Shown: positions 34,027-41,903 of the stretch, in pieces | Layout of the letters: each line of letters starts with the position of its first letter | Position numbering within the stretch: the stretch's first letter is position 1 | Assembly: GCA_947625945.1 (NCBI GenBank) | Contig: CANQQI010000005.1 | Span: 1 to 42,821 of the forward strand | Direction: 5' to 3' | From: an uncultured Oscillospiraceae bacterium | GTDB taxonomy: Bacteria; Bacillota; Clostridia; Oscillospirales; Oscillospiraceae | DNA length: 42,821 nucleotides | Position numbers and translations under genes: made by a program | The notes under the pieces: model-generated | Database searches by the model: none | What the model was told of the DNA's origin: nothing | What the model saw: only the letters and a program-made list of their open reading frames with translations

Positions 34027-34781
34027 TGGCTTGTACCTGCCCGGAAGCCGGTGGAAAATTCCGGGGCATAGAGCCGGGAGCGGAGGTATTCCGGCCCCAT
34101 GCAGCCGCCCACAATGATCAGGGCCGTGCTGCGGATCCCGCTTTTCTCCACAGTCTCATGGAGGGTGCCCACGGTGCAGCGAAAGATCTTCTCGTCGGGC
34201 CAAGTGGCCTTGTAGACCACCGCCACTGGGGTGTCCGGAGCGTAGCCCCCGGTCAGCAGCTCCTGTTGCAGTTTTTCCGTCAGTCCGGTGCTGAGGAAGA
34301 GGACCATGGTGGCCCCGTGCCGGGCCAGGGAGGGGATGTCCTCCCCCTCCGGCATGGCGGTCCTGCCGGCGGTGCGGGTGATGATGACGCTCTGGCTCAC
34401 CCCGGGCAGGGTGTACTCCGCCCGCAGGGAGGCCGCCGCCCCGCAGAAGGCGCTGACGCCGGGGCAGACGTCGTAGGCGACGCCTCGTTTCTCCAGCTCG
34501 TCGAACTGCTCCCGCACCGCGCCATAGATGCTGGAATCCCCGGAGTGGAGGCGGACGATGGTTTTTCCCAGGGCCTCCGCCTTCAAAATCACCTTCAGGA
34601 CCTGTTCCAAGGTCATATAAGCGCTGTTGTGTATTTCAGCTCCCGGCTTGGCGTAGTCCAGCAGCTCCGGGTTGACCAGAGAGCCGGCGTAAATGATCAC
34701 ATCCGCCTGGGATAGCAGCTTTACGCCCCGAACGGTGATCAGATCCTTGGCGCCACAGCCGGCGCCCACGAAATGTACCAT
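34023..34781 (-). CDS. cbiF: cobalt-precorrin-4 C11-methyltransferase
   Basis: The 252-residue tetrapyrrole methylase uses S-adenosylmethionine to methylate C11. Segments seen: MVHFVGAGCGAKDLITVRG, IIYAGSLVNPELL, VRLHSGDSSIYGAVREQ, CPGVSAFCGAAASL, RTAGRTAMPEGED and VVYKATWPDEKI, a set that separates CbiF/CobM from the other methylases. Length fits. The start follows AGGAGGGATAACC; the cbiD stop lies within that stretch, two bases before the ATG. Confidence 0.96.
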   Translation of the reverse strand: MVHFVGAGCGAKDLITVRGVKLLSQADVIIYAGSLVNPELLDYAKPGAEIHNSAYMTLEQVLKVILKAEALGKTIVRLHSGDSSIYGAVREQFDELEKRGVAYDVCPGVSAFCGAAASLRAEYTLPGVSQSVIITRTAGRTAMPEGEDIPSLARHGATMVLFLSTGLTEKLQQELLTGGYAPDTPVAVVYKATWPDEKIFRCTVGTLHETVEKSGIRSTALIIVGGCMGPEYLRSRLYAPEFSTGFRAGTSQ

Positions 34782-34783
34782 GG

Positions 34784-35914
34784 TTATCCCTCCTGAAAGT
34801 GTTGAAGCAGCGCCTGGGCGTTTTCCGACTGGCCCAGCACGCCGTAAATTTTGGAAAAGATAATCAACCCCACGGGCAACTCCCCGGCCCGCCGGGCCAG
34901 GTGCTCCCAGGCCAGAGCCGTCACCCGTTCCAGCATGGGCTCCATGACCCCCGCCTCCCGGGCAATGCGGATGGCCTCGTCACAGGTGACGGCGGAGAGC
35001 ATGGCCTGGGCCGCCGCGGGGGAGACGCCGCAGGCGGCGGCCTGGGCGGTGAGCAGGGGCATCCGGCAGTCGCCGTACCTGGAATGGGTGTTCAGCATCC
35101 CGCAGGCCAACTTCACCAGCTTGCCCACATGGCCCACCAGCAGCGCGCCTCGGAAGCCCAGCTCCCGACACAGATCCAGACTGTCCCCAATGAAATTGGA
35201 CACCTGCACCGCTTTCACTGGATCCACGCCCAGACCATCCCGCAGAAAGTCCGCGCCGTAATTTCCGGGGGTCAGCAGGGCGTATTCCGCCCCGGTGGCC
35301 CAGCGCTGACGCAGCTCCACCCGAATGGTGTCGATCAGCGCCTGGTCGCTCATGGGCTCTACCATGCCGGTGGTGCCCAGGATGGAGATGCCGCCCTCGA
35401 TGCCCAGTCGGGGATTGAAAGTCTTTTTCGCCAACTCCCCGCCGCCCGGCACGGAAATGGTGACGATCAGCCCGCCCGGCTCGTCCAGCAGGCGACAGAT
35501 TTCTTCCACATTCTCCCGGATCATCCGCCGGGGGACGGAGTTGATGGCCGCCGCGCCCACGGGTTGGTCCAGTCCCGGTTTGGTGACCCGGCCCACCCCC
35601 GGCCCGCCCAGAATTTCCACCCCGGGCCGGGACGCCCGGACGATGGAGGCGGTGATGTGGGCGCCGGTGGTGATGTCCGGGTCGTCGCCGCCGTCCTTGA
35701 CCACGGCACAGGAGACCCGATCCGGTTCCATGGAGATGTCCGTCACTTCCAGCTCCAGCCGGGTGCCCTTGGGGGTGATCAGTCCGATTCTCTCTCGGGG
35801 CTGGCCGGTGAGCAGCATCCAGGCCGCCGCCTTGGCGGCGGCAGCGGCGCAGGAGCCGGTGGTATAACCCAGCCGGAGACGCTTGCCCTCCTTGACGATG
35901 TATTCCTCCATCAT
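34784..35914 (-). CDS. cbiD: cobalt-precorrin-5B C1-methyltransferase
   Basis: The 376-residue enzyme methylates C1 in the anaerobic corrin pathway. Signature segments are LRLGYTTGSCAAAAAKAA near the N-terminus, DGGDDPDITTGAHI, GGPGVGRVTKPGL, ISVPGGGELAKKTFNPRLG and GGISILGTTGMVEPMS. Length matches the family. The start ATG (an ATGATG pair) overlaps the cbiC stop by four bases (ATGA). No oddities in sequence. Confidence 0.97.
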   Translation of the reverse strand: MMEEYIVKEGKRLRLGYTTGSCAAAAAKAAAWMLLTGQPRERIGLITPKGTRLELEVTDISMEPDRVSCAVVKDGGDDPDITTGAHITASIVRASRPGVEILGGPGVGRVTKPGLDQPVGAAAINSVPRRMIRENVEEICRLLDEPGGLIVTISVPGGGELAKKTFNPRLGIEGGISILGTTGMVEPMSDQALIDTIRVELRQRWATGAEYALLTPGNYGADFLRDGLGVDPVKAVQVSNFIGDSLDLCRELGFRGALLVGHVGKLVKLACGMLNTHSRYGDCRMPLLTAQAAACGVSPAAAQAMLSAVTCDEAIRIAREAGVMEPMLERVTALAWEHLARRAGELPVGLIIFSKIYGVLGQSENAQALLQHFQEG

Positions 35915-36534
35915 CTTGCGATTTGGTAGAGCAGGGCGTTGCAGATGGCGGCGGCCACATTGCTGCCGCCCTTCCGGCCCAGGGCGACGATGTAGGGAAC
36001 ATCGTCGGTCAAGAGTAACTCCTTGCTCTCCACCACGTTGACGAAGCCCACCGGCACCCCGATGATCAGCTCCGGCGCCAGCTTCCCCTGGACCATCAGG
36101 TCGTGGAGGGACAGCAGGGCGGTGGGTGCGTTGCCGATGGCAAAGATACAGGGCTTTTCCAGCAGGGCCGCCTTCTCCATGGCCGCGTAGGAGCGGGTGA
36201 CGCCCCGGGCTTTGGCCTGGGCGGCCACGTCGGGGTCGGCGATAAAGCAGTGGACCTGGCCCCCCAGCTTGGCAAGAGCGGTTTTGTTGATGCCGGCAAG
36301 GGCCATGGTGGTGTCCGTCACGATATCACAGCCGGATTTCAGAGCGGAAAGCCCCTTTTCCACCGCGCCGGGAGAGAAGCGGAGATTGTCGGCGTAGTCA
36401 AAATCGGCAGTAGTGTGGATGACTCGCTTGACCACCGCCTCGTTTTCCGGGGCAATGGGCCGGTCCCCGAGAAGCGCCGTGATAATCTCCATGCTCCGGT
36501 TTTCGATTTCCATGGGCTTTCTAATTTCAAACAT
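35911..36534 (-). CDS. cbiC: cobalt-precorrin-8 methylmutase
   Basis: The 207-residue enzyme moves a methyl group from C11 to C12, giving cobyrinate. It has the family segments VIHTTADFDYADNL with the catalytic histidine, CDIVTDTTMALAGINK, SYAAMEKAA, FAIGNAPTALLSL, IIGVPVGFVNVVESKE and ALGRKGGSNVAAAICNALL. The start is placed at 36534, where GGAGG stands nine bases upstream; the in-frame stretch further upstream lies within the cbiA gene. Overlap with cbiA is eight bases. Confidence 0.96.
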   Translation of the reverse strand: MFEIRKPMEIENRSMEIITALLGDRPIAPENEAVVKRVIHTTADFDYADNLRFSPGAVEKGLSALKSGCDIVTDTTMALAGINKTALAKLGGQVHCFIADPDVAAQAKARGVTRSYAAMEKAALLEKPCIFAIGNAPTALLSLHDLMVQGKLAPELIIGVPVGFVNVVESKELLLTDDVPYIVALGRKGGSNVAAAICNALLYQIAR

Positions 36535-38158
36535 GGTTCTTTTCCTCCAAACAGGCCCGGTAGAACCGCTCCGCCAGGGCTGGGCGGGCGTAGAAATGAA
36601 GGTGGGGGAATCCGGCGTAGAGCCGGGGCGTGGCAAAGCCGCAGTCCCACTGCCGCCCGTCCGCCTTTTTGGCGGTTAGGTCTCCGCCGGGATCGGGCAG
36701 ATCGTAGTAGTGAAATTCGTGGGCGGGGACCGGTTCCCCGGCCTGGAACAGGAGGCTGTCCGCCTTGGGGGTCAGTGTGACATAGCCGAAGCGGGTCAGC
36801 TTCCCCTTGTTTTCCCCGTTTCCCGGCAGGAAGCCCACCATGGGATGACCGTCTAGAGTCTCCGCCAGATAGAGCATGCCTCCGCACTCGGCGACGCAGG
36901 GCAGACCCCGTTCCAGGGCCGCTCGGAGGGAGGAGCGGAGCGTGACATTTTTCGACAACGCCTCGGCGTACAGCTCCGGATAGCCGCCTCCAAGGTACAG
37001 CCCCTGGATGTTTTCCGGCAGGGCCGGGTCCGTCAGGGGGCTGAAGGGTACCAGTTCCGCCCCCAGCTCCCGAAGGGCGGTCAGGTTGTCCTCGTAGTAA
37101 AAGCAGAAGGCGGCGTCCTGGGCCACGGCGATTCGGGCCTGGGGCAGACGGGGGAAGACGACCGGCGTGTATTCCGGCTCCGGGGCCGTCCGGGCCAGGG
37201 CCAGCAGGCCCTCCAAATCGACGGTCTTTTCCGCCTGAGCGGCCAGCAGCGCCAGTTTTTCCCGCAGATTTCCAATCTCCTGAGCGGTGACCAGCCCCAG
37301 GTGGCGGCTCTCCAGCGCCGCCTCCGGCAGCCGGGGAAGATACCCCAAAGGCCGGATTCTGCCGCCGAACTGCCGAAGAATCGCCTCCCGGAGGGGTCCA
37401 TAGGCTCGCTCCCCGCACTGGTTCAAAATCACGCCCTGAATGCCGCTGTCCGATCGGAAACCGGCGAAGCCCTGAATGGCCGCCAGCACCGAAAGGGAGG
37501 CCCCCCGGGCGTCTACCACCAGCACCGTGGGCGTTGAAGTGATCCGGGCGATCTCATAGGTGCTGCCCTGGGTCGAATCCAAGCCCCGGCCGTCGTAGTA
37601 GCCCATGACCCCCTCCAGGACGCTCACATCCCGATCCCGGCTGTTTTTCGCCAGGAGATAGCGCAGGGTATTCCCATCCAGGAAAAAACTGTCCAGATTG
37701 GCGCTCTGGGCTCCGATGATCCGGCTGTGGAACATGGGGTCGATGTAGTCCGGGCCGCATTTGAAGGCGCCCACCTTCAGCCCCCGATGGACCAGCGCCT
37801 GCAAAACGGCGCAGGCGACGGTGGTCTTGCCGCAGCCGCTGCTGGTCCCCGCCAGCAGGATCCTGGGGGTGCCGGTGGTTCCGGCGGGCGGCTCTCCCGG
37901 GCGGCTAGCCAGGGCGGAGATGTCGGAAAACCGGCTTAAGACCCGCTGATAACCGCCGGGGCTGTGGGGAACCAGGCAGTTAGAGCAGTCCTTGATCCCC
38001 TTGGCGGTGTAGCGGAAATTGCCCCCGCACCGGTCCCCCAGGGCGTAGAGGGGGCAGTAGCAGAACAGGCAGTTAAAATCCTCAGGGTGCCCGGTTTTGT
38101 GGCAGGGGAAGTATTTGCAGGCGGTATTTTGGAAAAAGGAGTGGTCATTTTCCGGCAT
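36527..38158 (-). CDS. cbiA: cobyrinic acid a,c-diamide synthase with N-terminal cysteine-rich domain
   Basis: The 543-residue protein is longer than usual CbiA (about 450-460). Residues 1-75 form a cysteine-rich module with eight cysteines at 14, 19, 30, 33, 35, 44, 58 and 61 (ACKYFPCHK, CLFCYCPLY, CSNCLVPHS), which resembles the small zinc-finger-like or iron-sulphur-type domain found attached to cobalamin genes such as archaeal and clostridial CobD. From about 95 the normal enzyme begins: P-loop AGTSSGCGKTT, KCGPDYIDPMFH, VMGYYDGRG, and the class I amidotransferase part with the nucleophile Cys in CVAECGGMLYLAE and AHEFHYYD. It amidates the a and c carboxylates using glutamine and ATP. It overlaps cobD by 14 bases and cbiC by eight. 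Confidence 0.94.
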   Translation of the reverse strand: MPENDHSFFQNTACKYFPCHKTGHPEDFNCLFCYCPLYALGDRCGGNFRYTAKGIKDCSNCLVPHSPGGYQRVLSRFSDISALASRPGEPPAGTTGTPRILLAGTSSGCGKTTVACAVLQALVHRGLKVGAFKCGPDYIDPMFHSRIIGAQSANLDSFFLDGNTLRYLLAKNSRDRDVSVLEGVMGYYDGRGLDSTQGSTYEIARITSTPTVLVVDARGASLSVLAAIQGFAGFRSDSGIQGVILNQCGERAYGPLREAILRQFGGRIRPLGYLPRLPEAALESRHLGLVTAQEIGNLREKLALLAAQAEKTVDLEGLLALARTAPEPEYTPVVFPRLPQARIAVAQDAAFCFYYEDNLTALRELGAELVPFSPLTDPALPENIQGLYLGGGYPELYAEALSKNVTLRSSLRAALERGLPCVAECGGMLYLAETLDGHPMVGFLPGNGENKGKLTRFGYVTLTPKADSLLFQAGEPVPAHEFHYYDLPDPGGDLTAKKADGRQWDCGFATPRLYAGFPHLHFYARPALAERFYRACLEEKNHV

Positions 38159-39221
38159 TTTTATCGTCCTCCTTCTTGTCGGTCAGTTTTGCCAGGGCGG
38201 CCAGCAGGGCCCGGTTTTCCGGACGGGTGCGGACGGCAACGCGGTAGTCCCGCTCCGTCAGTCCTGGAAAGCTAACGCAGCTTCGAATCAAAATTCCCTG
38301 GGCGAGGAGCCGCGCTCCCCAGTCGGTATCCCCCTGGAAGAGCAGAAAATTTACCTTACTTGGAAGAAATGGAATGCCCAGCTCCGTGAGCCCCGTTTCC
38401 AGGAACCACCGTTCCTCGGAAAGGAGGGCAAGGGTCTCCCGGACGAAGTCCCCGCAGTCCAGGGCCGCCAGCCCCGCCGCCTGGGCGGGGGTGGAGACGT
38501 TCCAGGGCTGCTGGAACCGGGACATTCGCTCCAGAAGCTCCGGGTTCCGGCAGACGCAGTAGCCCAGACGCAGCCCCGCCATGCCGTAGAGCTTGGTGAA
38601 GGCCCGCAGGATCACCACCGGATCGCCGGGCCTCAGGAGGGGCAGGAGGGAAAAGGCCGCCTCCCGGTCGGTAAGGTCCAAAAAGCATTCATCCAGCAGC
38701 AGGAGGCACCCGGTCTCCCGGCACCGCTCCAAAATCCGGACCAGCAGGCCGGGGGCAACGCACTGACCCGTGGGGTTGTTGGGATTGCACAGGATCAGGG
38801 CGTCCACATCCCGGCTGATGGCGGAGAGAATTTCTTCGCCCACTTGGAAGTCCCGCTTCCGGACCAGGGGAAAGGGAAGAACTCGGCATCTCGCCGCCTC
38901 CAAAGCGGCGGCGTATTCCGAAAAGCTAGGCGTCGTCACCAGAGCCCGCCGGGGCGCCAGGGCCAGGGCAAAGGAGTAGATCAGCTCCGCCGCTCCGTTT
39001 CCGCAGAGAATGGCGTCCTCCTCCACGCCCAGCCGGGCGGCCAGCTTGGCCCGGAGGGCGCCGCAGTAGGGGTCGGGGTAGGGGGCCAGACGGCCCGCTG
39101 CTTCCCGCACCGCATTTTGGACCTCCGGCGGGGTCCCCAGGGGGTTGACATTGGCGGAAAAGTCCAGCCGGACCCGGTTCCGGTAGATGTCCCCGCCGTG
39201 TCCGTAGCCGCTCAGAACCAA
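38145..39221 (-). CDS. cobD: L-threonine-O-3-phosphate decarboxylase (CobD/CobC type)
   Basis: The 358-residue PLP enzyme of aminotransferase fold class I makes (R)-1-amino-2-propanol phosphate for the nucleotide loop of cobalamin. Segments: GYGHGGDIY, LDFSANVNPLGTP, CGNGAAELIY, CNPNNPTGQ, LLDECFLD, and the PLP-lysine segment AFTKLYGMAGLRLGY. The start is a TTG at 39221, chosen because GGGGGTGAT, a strong match to the ribosome-binding consensus, ends four bases before it and because the family N-terminus begins at this point. Longer in-frame readings pass through the riboswitch terminator hairpin and are rejected. First gene of the riboswitch-controlled operon. Confidence 0.92.
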   Translation of the reverse strand: MVLSGYGHGGDIYRNRVRLDFSANVNPLGTPPEVQNAVREAAGRLAPYPDPYCGALRAKLAARLGVEEDAILCGNGAAELIYSFALALAPRRALVTTPSFSEYAAALEAARCRVLPFPLVRKRDFQVGEEILSAISRDVDALILCNPNNPTGQCVAPGLLVRILERCRETGCLLLLDECFLDLTDREAAFSLLPLLRPGDPVVILRAFTKLYGMAGLRLGYCVCRNPELLERMSRFQQPWNVSTPAQAAGLAALDCGDFVRETLALLSEERWFLETGLTELGIPFLPSKVNFLLFQGDTDWGARLLAQGILIRSCVSFPGLTERDYRVAVRTRPENRALLAALAKLTDKKEDDKNAGK

Positions 39222-39237
39222 GTCATCACCCCCAAAA

Positions 39238-39266
39238 GAAAAAACGCGGCAGTCAAAGCTGCCGCG
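39238..39266 (-). terminator. regulated terminator of the cobalamin riboswitch
   Basis: On the - strand CGCGGCAG / CTGCCGCG (39266-39259 and 39252-39245, loop of six) is followed by TTTTTT C TTTT. It lies between the B12 box and the cobD ribosome site, as expected for ligand-dependent transcription attenuation. Confidence 0.85.
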
Positions 39267-39309
39267 GCCGTATTTCCGCACACAATCCGGCCCTATCCAA
39301 GAGGGCCAT

Positions 39310-39492
39310 CACCCAAGCAGGTCTTCTGACTAGCGCCTCCCAGGTTTGACAGCGCCTTCTCAGCTTGCGCCAATGACCGACTTTCGTCCTGCTGCCAACC
39401 TCCGCGCATACAGCGGCGGTACCGTTCCGGATTCGCACCGGATTCCCTATTCTCCCCAGGGCCCAAGCCGGGCCAAGGGGCACTCAGGTTTT
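39310..39492 (-). ncRNA. cobalamin (B12) riboswitch
   Basis: The - strand leader of cobD holds the conserved elements of the cobalamin riboswitch in order: GGGAATCCGGTGCGAATCC, then ACGGTACCGCCGCTGTA corresponding to the conserved CCCGCNACTGT region, and the 3' B12 box AGTCAGAAGACCTGC at 39331-39317. A terminator follows. High adenosylcobalamin or a related corrinoid would favour termination and turn off the operon. Exact ends were judged by eye. Confidence 0.93.
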
Positions 39493-39505
39493 CAATTGTA
39501 CCATT

Positions 39506-39534
39506 ACTATACCATTTTTCCGTCTCCTTGTCAA
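39506..39534 (-). promoter_or_regulatory. promoter of the cobalamin operon
   Basis: On the - strand a perfect TTGACA (39534-39529) and TATAGT (39511-39506) are separated by 17 bases. The predicted start near 39499 lies just before the riboswitch. Confidence 0.82.
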
Positions 39535-39590
39535 TGAGATTGGAAAGATGAGAAAATGAAGCGGATTTTAGCGGAACAAAAAATTGGGAC

Positions 39591-39619
39591 TTGACAAACC
39601 GGCCCGAATAGGGTATGAT
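39591..39619 (+). promoter_or_regulatory. promoter of tRNA-Ser
   Basis: TTGACA (39591-39596) and TATGAT (39614-39619) with a 17-base spacer; predicted start near 39626, nine bases before the mature tRNA 5' end. Confidence 0.85.
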
Positions 39620-39634
39620 ATTCGGGCTGGACAG

Positions 39635-39726
39635 GGAGAAGTCGCGTAGCTGGCCGAGCGCGCACGATTGGAAATCGTGTATACCCCAAAAGGGTATCGA
39701 GGGTTCAAATCCCTCCTTCTCCGCCA
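39635..39726 (+). tRNA. tRNA-Ser (anticodon GGA), CCA encoded
   Basis: Acceptor stem GGAGAAG (39635-39641) pairs with CTTCTCC (39716-39722), discriminator G, encoded CCA at 39724-39726. The anticodon stem CACGA/TCGTG encloses loop TTGGAAA with anticodon GGA, which reads UCC/UCU. A long variable arm (ACCCC/GGGGT-like, around TATACCCCAAAAGGGTATC) marks a class II tRNA, and the T arm GAGGG TTCAAAT CCCTC is intact. The gene serves as the likely integration site of the element that follows. Confidence 0.97.
39700..39726 (+). other. candidate attachment site (attL) at the tRNA-Ser 3' end
   Basis: A tyrosine integrase gene begins the adjacent gene block 130 bases to the right and points toward the tRNA. 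Such integrases commonly recombine within the 3' half of tRNA genes and rebuild an intact copy. The tRNA 3' end here is intact. The second attachment copy would lie beyond the right edge of the window, so the core cannot be defined. Confidence 0.4.
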
Positions 39727-39730
39727 AAAG

Positions 39731-39765
39731 AAATCCTGTAAATCGTTCTGATTTACAGGATTTTT
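39731..39765 (+). terminator. terminator downstream of tRNA-Ser
   Basis: Perfect 14-bp stem AAATCCTGTAAATC (39731-39744) / GATTTACAGGATTT (39750-39763), loop GTTCT, ending in a T run. If the tRNA 3' end is the crossover, this terminator is carried by the element. Confidence 0.85.
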
Positions 39766-39855
39766 CTTTGTTTTATGGCGATTTATGTCCGGAAAAGTTG
39801 TGAGCTACTTTGGGCTTGACATGATTTACCCCTAACTTTACCCCAAACAGCCATC

Positions 39856-41037
39856 TTAAGCCTGTTTTGAGGTGAGGTTATTGTAGTAGCTTTGCACCCT
39901 TGCTGCCGTGTCCTTCATCATCTTTTCGGAGGTGTGGGCGTAAGTGCTCAGTGTGAAGCTGGCGGTGGCATGACCGAGGAGGTCTTGTACGCTTTTCACG
40001 TCAGCGCCGGAGGCAATGGCGACGGTGGCCGCCGTGTGGCGGAGGTCATGGGGCCGGGCGTCGGGCCTGCCGATGCTGGCAGCGATTTGCTTGAATTTTT
40101 TGTAAAACGTGTGTATGGCGAGGTGCTGCCCTGTCTCGTCTGTGAACACCAGATCGTCTGGGTTGCTCCACGTTGTTCCGGCGCGGAGCCTGTTTTCTAA
40201 TTGCCGCACCCGCTCCGCCTGGAGGTACTTCATGGCAATTTCCGGCGGTTCGATGGTCCGGGGCTTGCCGCTTTTGGTGCTGGACGCAATATAGTATTTC
40301 CCACCCTTGGATTTTTCCTTTTGGAGCTGCTGGCTGATAGTAATTCTGCCGGTCTTGAAGTCCACCTGCTTCCACGACAGGCCTAAACATTCACCCTCCC
40401 GAAGTCCGGCGAACAGGCACAGGGCGTAAGCGTTACACATGGGGGAACTCTCTATTGCCGTGAGGAAACGTGGAATTTCCGCATCAGTGAGCGGGGTTAT
40501 TTCGTGTCGCTCCACCTTTGGCAGCTCTGCACCGTCACAGGGATTGGCTGAAATAATGCCTTGCTTCATGGCCACGGAGAAAGCCTTGTGGAGCACGGCG
40601 GACGTGTTCTTCACCGTTTTCCCGGAAAGGCCCGCCGTAGTCATGGTGTTGTAGATCTTTTGAATATGCGATCCCTTGACCGCCTGGAGCTTCACTGCGC
40701 CGATGATTGGAACGATGTGGTGATCGATGATGCCCCTATAGCTTTGGAGTGTCAGGGGCTTCACCTTGTTTGTACAAAATACATCAAGCCATTCCGTCAG
40801 CCACGCCGATACCGTGACTTTACTTGGGGCCTGATATACGCCCTTGTCCACCTCCCGGATTACCTCCGTCATAGCCTGCCGGACCTCGTTTTGAGTGGCC
40901 CCGTAGATGCTCCGCCGGATGGGTTTGCCGGTCCCTGGGTCTGTACCGATGGTGACACGGCCCTCCCACCGTCCATCAGGCCGCTGGCGAATAGAGCCGG
41001 AATGGGAGGCGGCGCGGGTGTTACTCTTGCGAGGCAT
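39856..41037 (-). CDS. int: tyrosine site-specific integrase
   Basis: The 393-residue recombinase has an N-terminal AP2-like arm-binding segment (SIRQRPDGRWEGRVT), a SAM-like core-binding domain (about 70-170) and a catalytic domain with R213 in FAGLREGE, H330-x-x-R333 in HDLRHTAA, H356 in LLGHATAS and the nucleophile Y366 in LSTYAHTS. This is the usual form for Firmicutes prophages and Tn916-like integrative elements. The start follows AAAGGAGGGATTTC. It overlaps the end of the upstream XRE gene by 17 bases, so integrase synthesis is tied to transcription and translation of the regulator. It transcribes toward tRNA-Ser. Confidence 0.95.
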   Translation of the reverse strand: MPRKSNTRAASHSGSIRQRPDGRWEGRVTIGTDPGTGKPIRRSIYGATQNEVRQAMTEVIREVDKGVYQAPSKVTVSAWLTEWLDVFCTNKVKPLTLQSYRGIIDHHIVPIIGAVKLQAVKGSHIQKIYNTMTTAGLSGKTVKNTSAVLHKAFSVAMKQGIISANPCDGAELPKVERHEITPLTDAEIPRFLTAIESSPMCNAYALCLFAGLREGECLGLSWKQVDFKTGRITISQQLQKEKSKGGKYYIASSTKSGKPRTIEPPEIAMKYLQAERVRQLENRLRAGTTWSNPDDLVFTDETGQHLAIHTFYKKFKQIAASIGRPDARPHDLRHTAATVAIASGADVKSVQDLLGHATASFTLSTYAHTSEKMMKDTAARVQSYYNNLTSKQA

Positions 41038-41761
41038 GAAATCCCTCCTTTAACTGGTTGTCATTGGTTGCGCCGGTAGGTTCAGACAGTGATGCCATAG
41101 CTACAAATAATTTTCGCAATTTGATTGTCGCGTTAAAAGCCGCTTCCTTAACTTCTTTGTAGCCGGAGAAGGTATCTACAGAGGCGGTAATTTGGCCAAT
41201 GACCTCACTGTGAAAGTAACCCGCTCTGATTTCTTCGTCACTAATATCTTCAATGAGTTGCTTAATAGATAATGGCGAGGGCGCGGAGCTTTGAGTAAAG
41301 AGTTGTTCGGATGTTTCTATAATTAGCCTTAATTTACTGACTTCGCGGGTCAATGTACTCATGTCCATCAACGCACTCCAAAACTTATCGTTTGTTAATA
41401 GACTATTCAATGCAGTATCCAAGTTAAAACCGCTGGGGATGCCCATCCACTGATACAAAGCCCCAACCGCTTCTTCAGAAAGGCCAGTGTAATTACAGGT
41501 GGTTATGACGTCACTTACATTGCTACTGACATCAGATAATCCGAGAAGATAGTCGGAGCTTACATTGAAATGTTGCGCCAATGACTTAATGTGGTCGGCT
41601 TTGATGTGGCGTGTTCCCCGCTCCCAATGCTGAATTATCTCCCTTGATACTCCTATACTGGCTGCGAGCGCTTCTTGGGTTTCACCCCCATTGTTGACCC
41701 GCAGTTTCCCTATTTTCTCCCCGATTGATTTTTCCAAAGGCGTGATTTTGTCCCGCTCCAC
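41021..41761 (-). CDS. XRE-family (Cro/CI-like) regulator
   Basis: The 246-residue protein is read from GTG 41761, with AAGGAGG eleven bases upstream. An in-frame ATG at 41845 is rejected because it overlaps the -10 box of the promoter. Residues about 13-72 form a helix-turn-helix of the XRE type: IGEKIGKLR, TQEALAASIGVSREIIQHWE, LAQHFNVSSDYLLGLSD. The C-terminal 170 residues are helical and not recognised; there is no LexA-like peptidase or ImmA-binding signature that I can see. Position next to the integrase and an opposing small-gene operon indicates the maintenance repressor of the element. Confidence 0.88.
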   Translation of the reverse strand: MERDKITPLEKSIGEKIGKLRVNNGGETQEALAASIGVSREIIQHWERGTRHIKADHIKSLAQHFNVSSDYLLGLSDVSSNVSDVITTCNYTGLSEEAVGALYQWMGIPSGFNLDTALNSLLTNDKFWSALMDMSTLTREVSKLRLIIETSEQLFTQSSAPSPLSIKQLIEDISDEEIRAGYFHSEVIGQITASVDTFSGYKEVKEAAFNATIKLRKLFVAMASLSEPTGATNDNQLKEGFHASQE

Positions 41762-41822
41762 TGTAGAATACGCCTCCTTGTATGCGATTTCGTGCCATAA
41801 AAAATTGAATGACACAAAAGCG

Positions 41823-41851
41823 TTGATTTTTGTTTTCGTATCCATTATAAT
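41823..41851 (+). promoter_or_regulatory. promoter of the rightward small-gene operon
   Basis: TTGATT (41823-41828) and a perfect TATAAT (41846-41851), 17-base spacer, predicted start near 41858. The -10 overlaps the - strand -10 (41844-41849) in the palindrome ATTATAAT. Confidence 0.7.
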
Positions 41852-41872
41852 ATAAGTGGCACAAAAAAGCAA
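41844..41872 (-). promoter_or_regulatory. promoter of the XRE-integrase operon
   Basis: On the - strand TTGCTT (41872-41867) and a perfect TATAAT (41849-41844), 17-base spacer, predicted start near 41837. Its -10 shares six-base sequence space with the opposing promoter. Confidence 0.65.
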
Positions 41873-41903
41873 TATCAAAATCATAGTGAATGGAGGTTTT
41901 TTT

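Noticed and set aside
38097-39329. + strand open frame opposite cobD and the riboswitch
   Set aside because: It spans cobD, the regulated terminator and part of the riboswitch on the other strand; composition is that of a shadow.
39293-39727. - strand open frame covering riboswitch, promoter and tRNA
   Set aside because: The RNA elements in this interval are clear; the frame has no ribosome site and no homology that I recognise.
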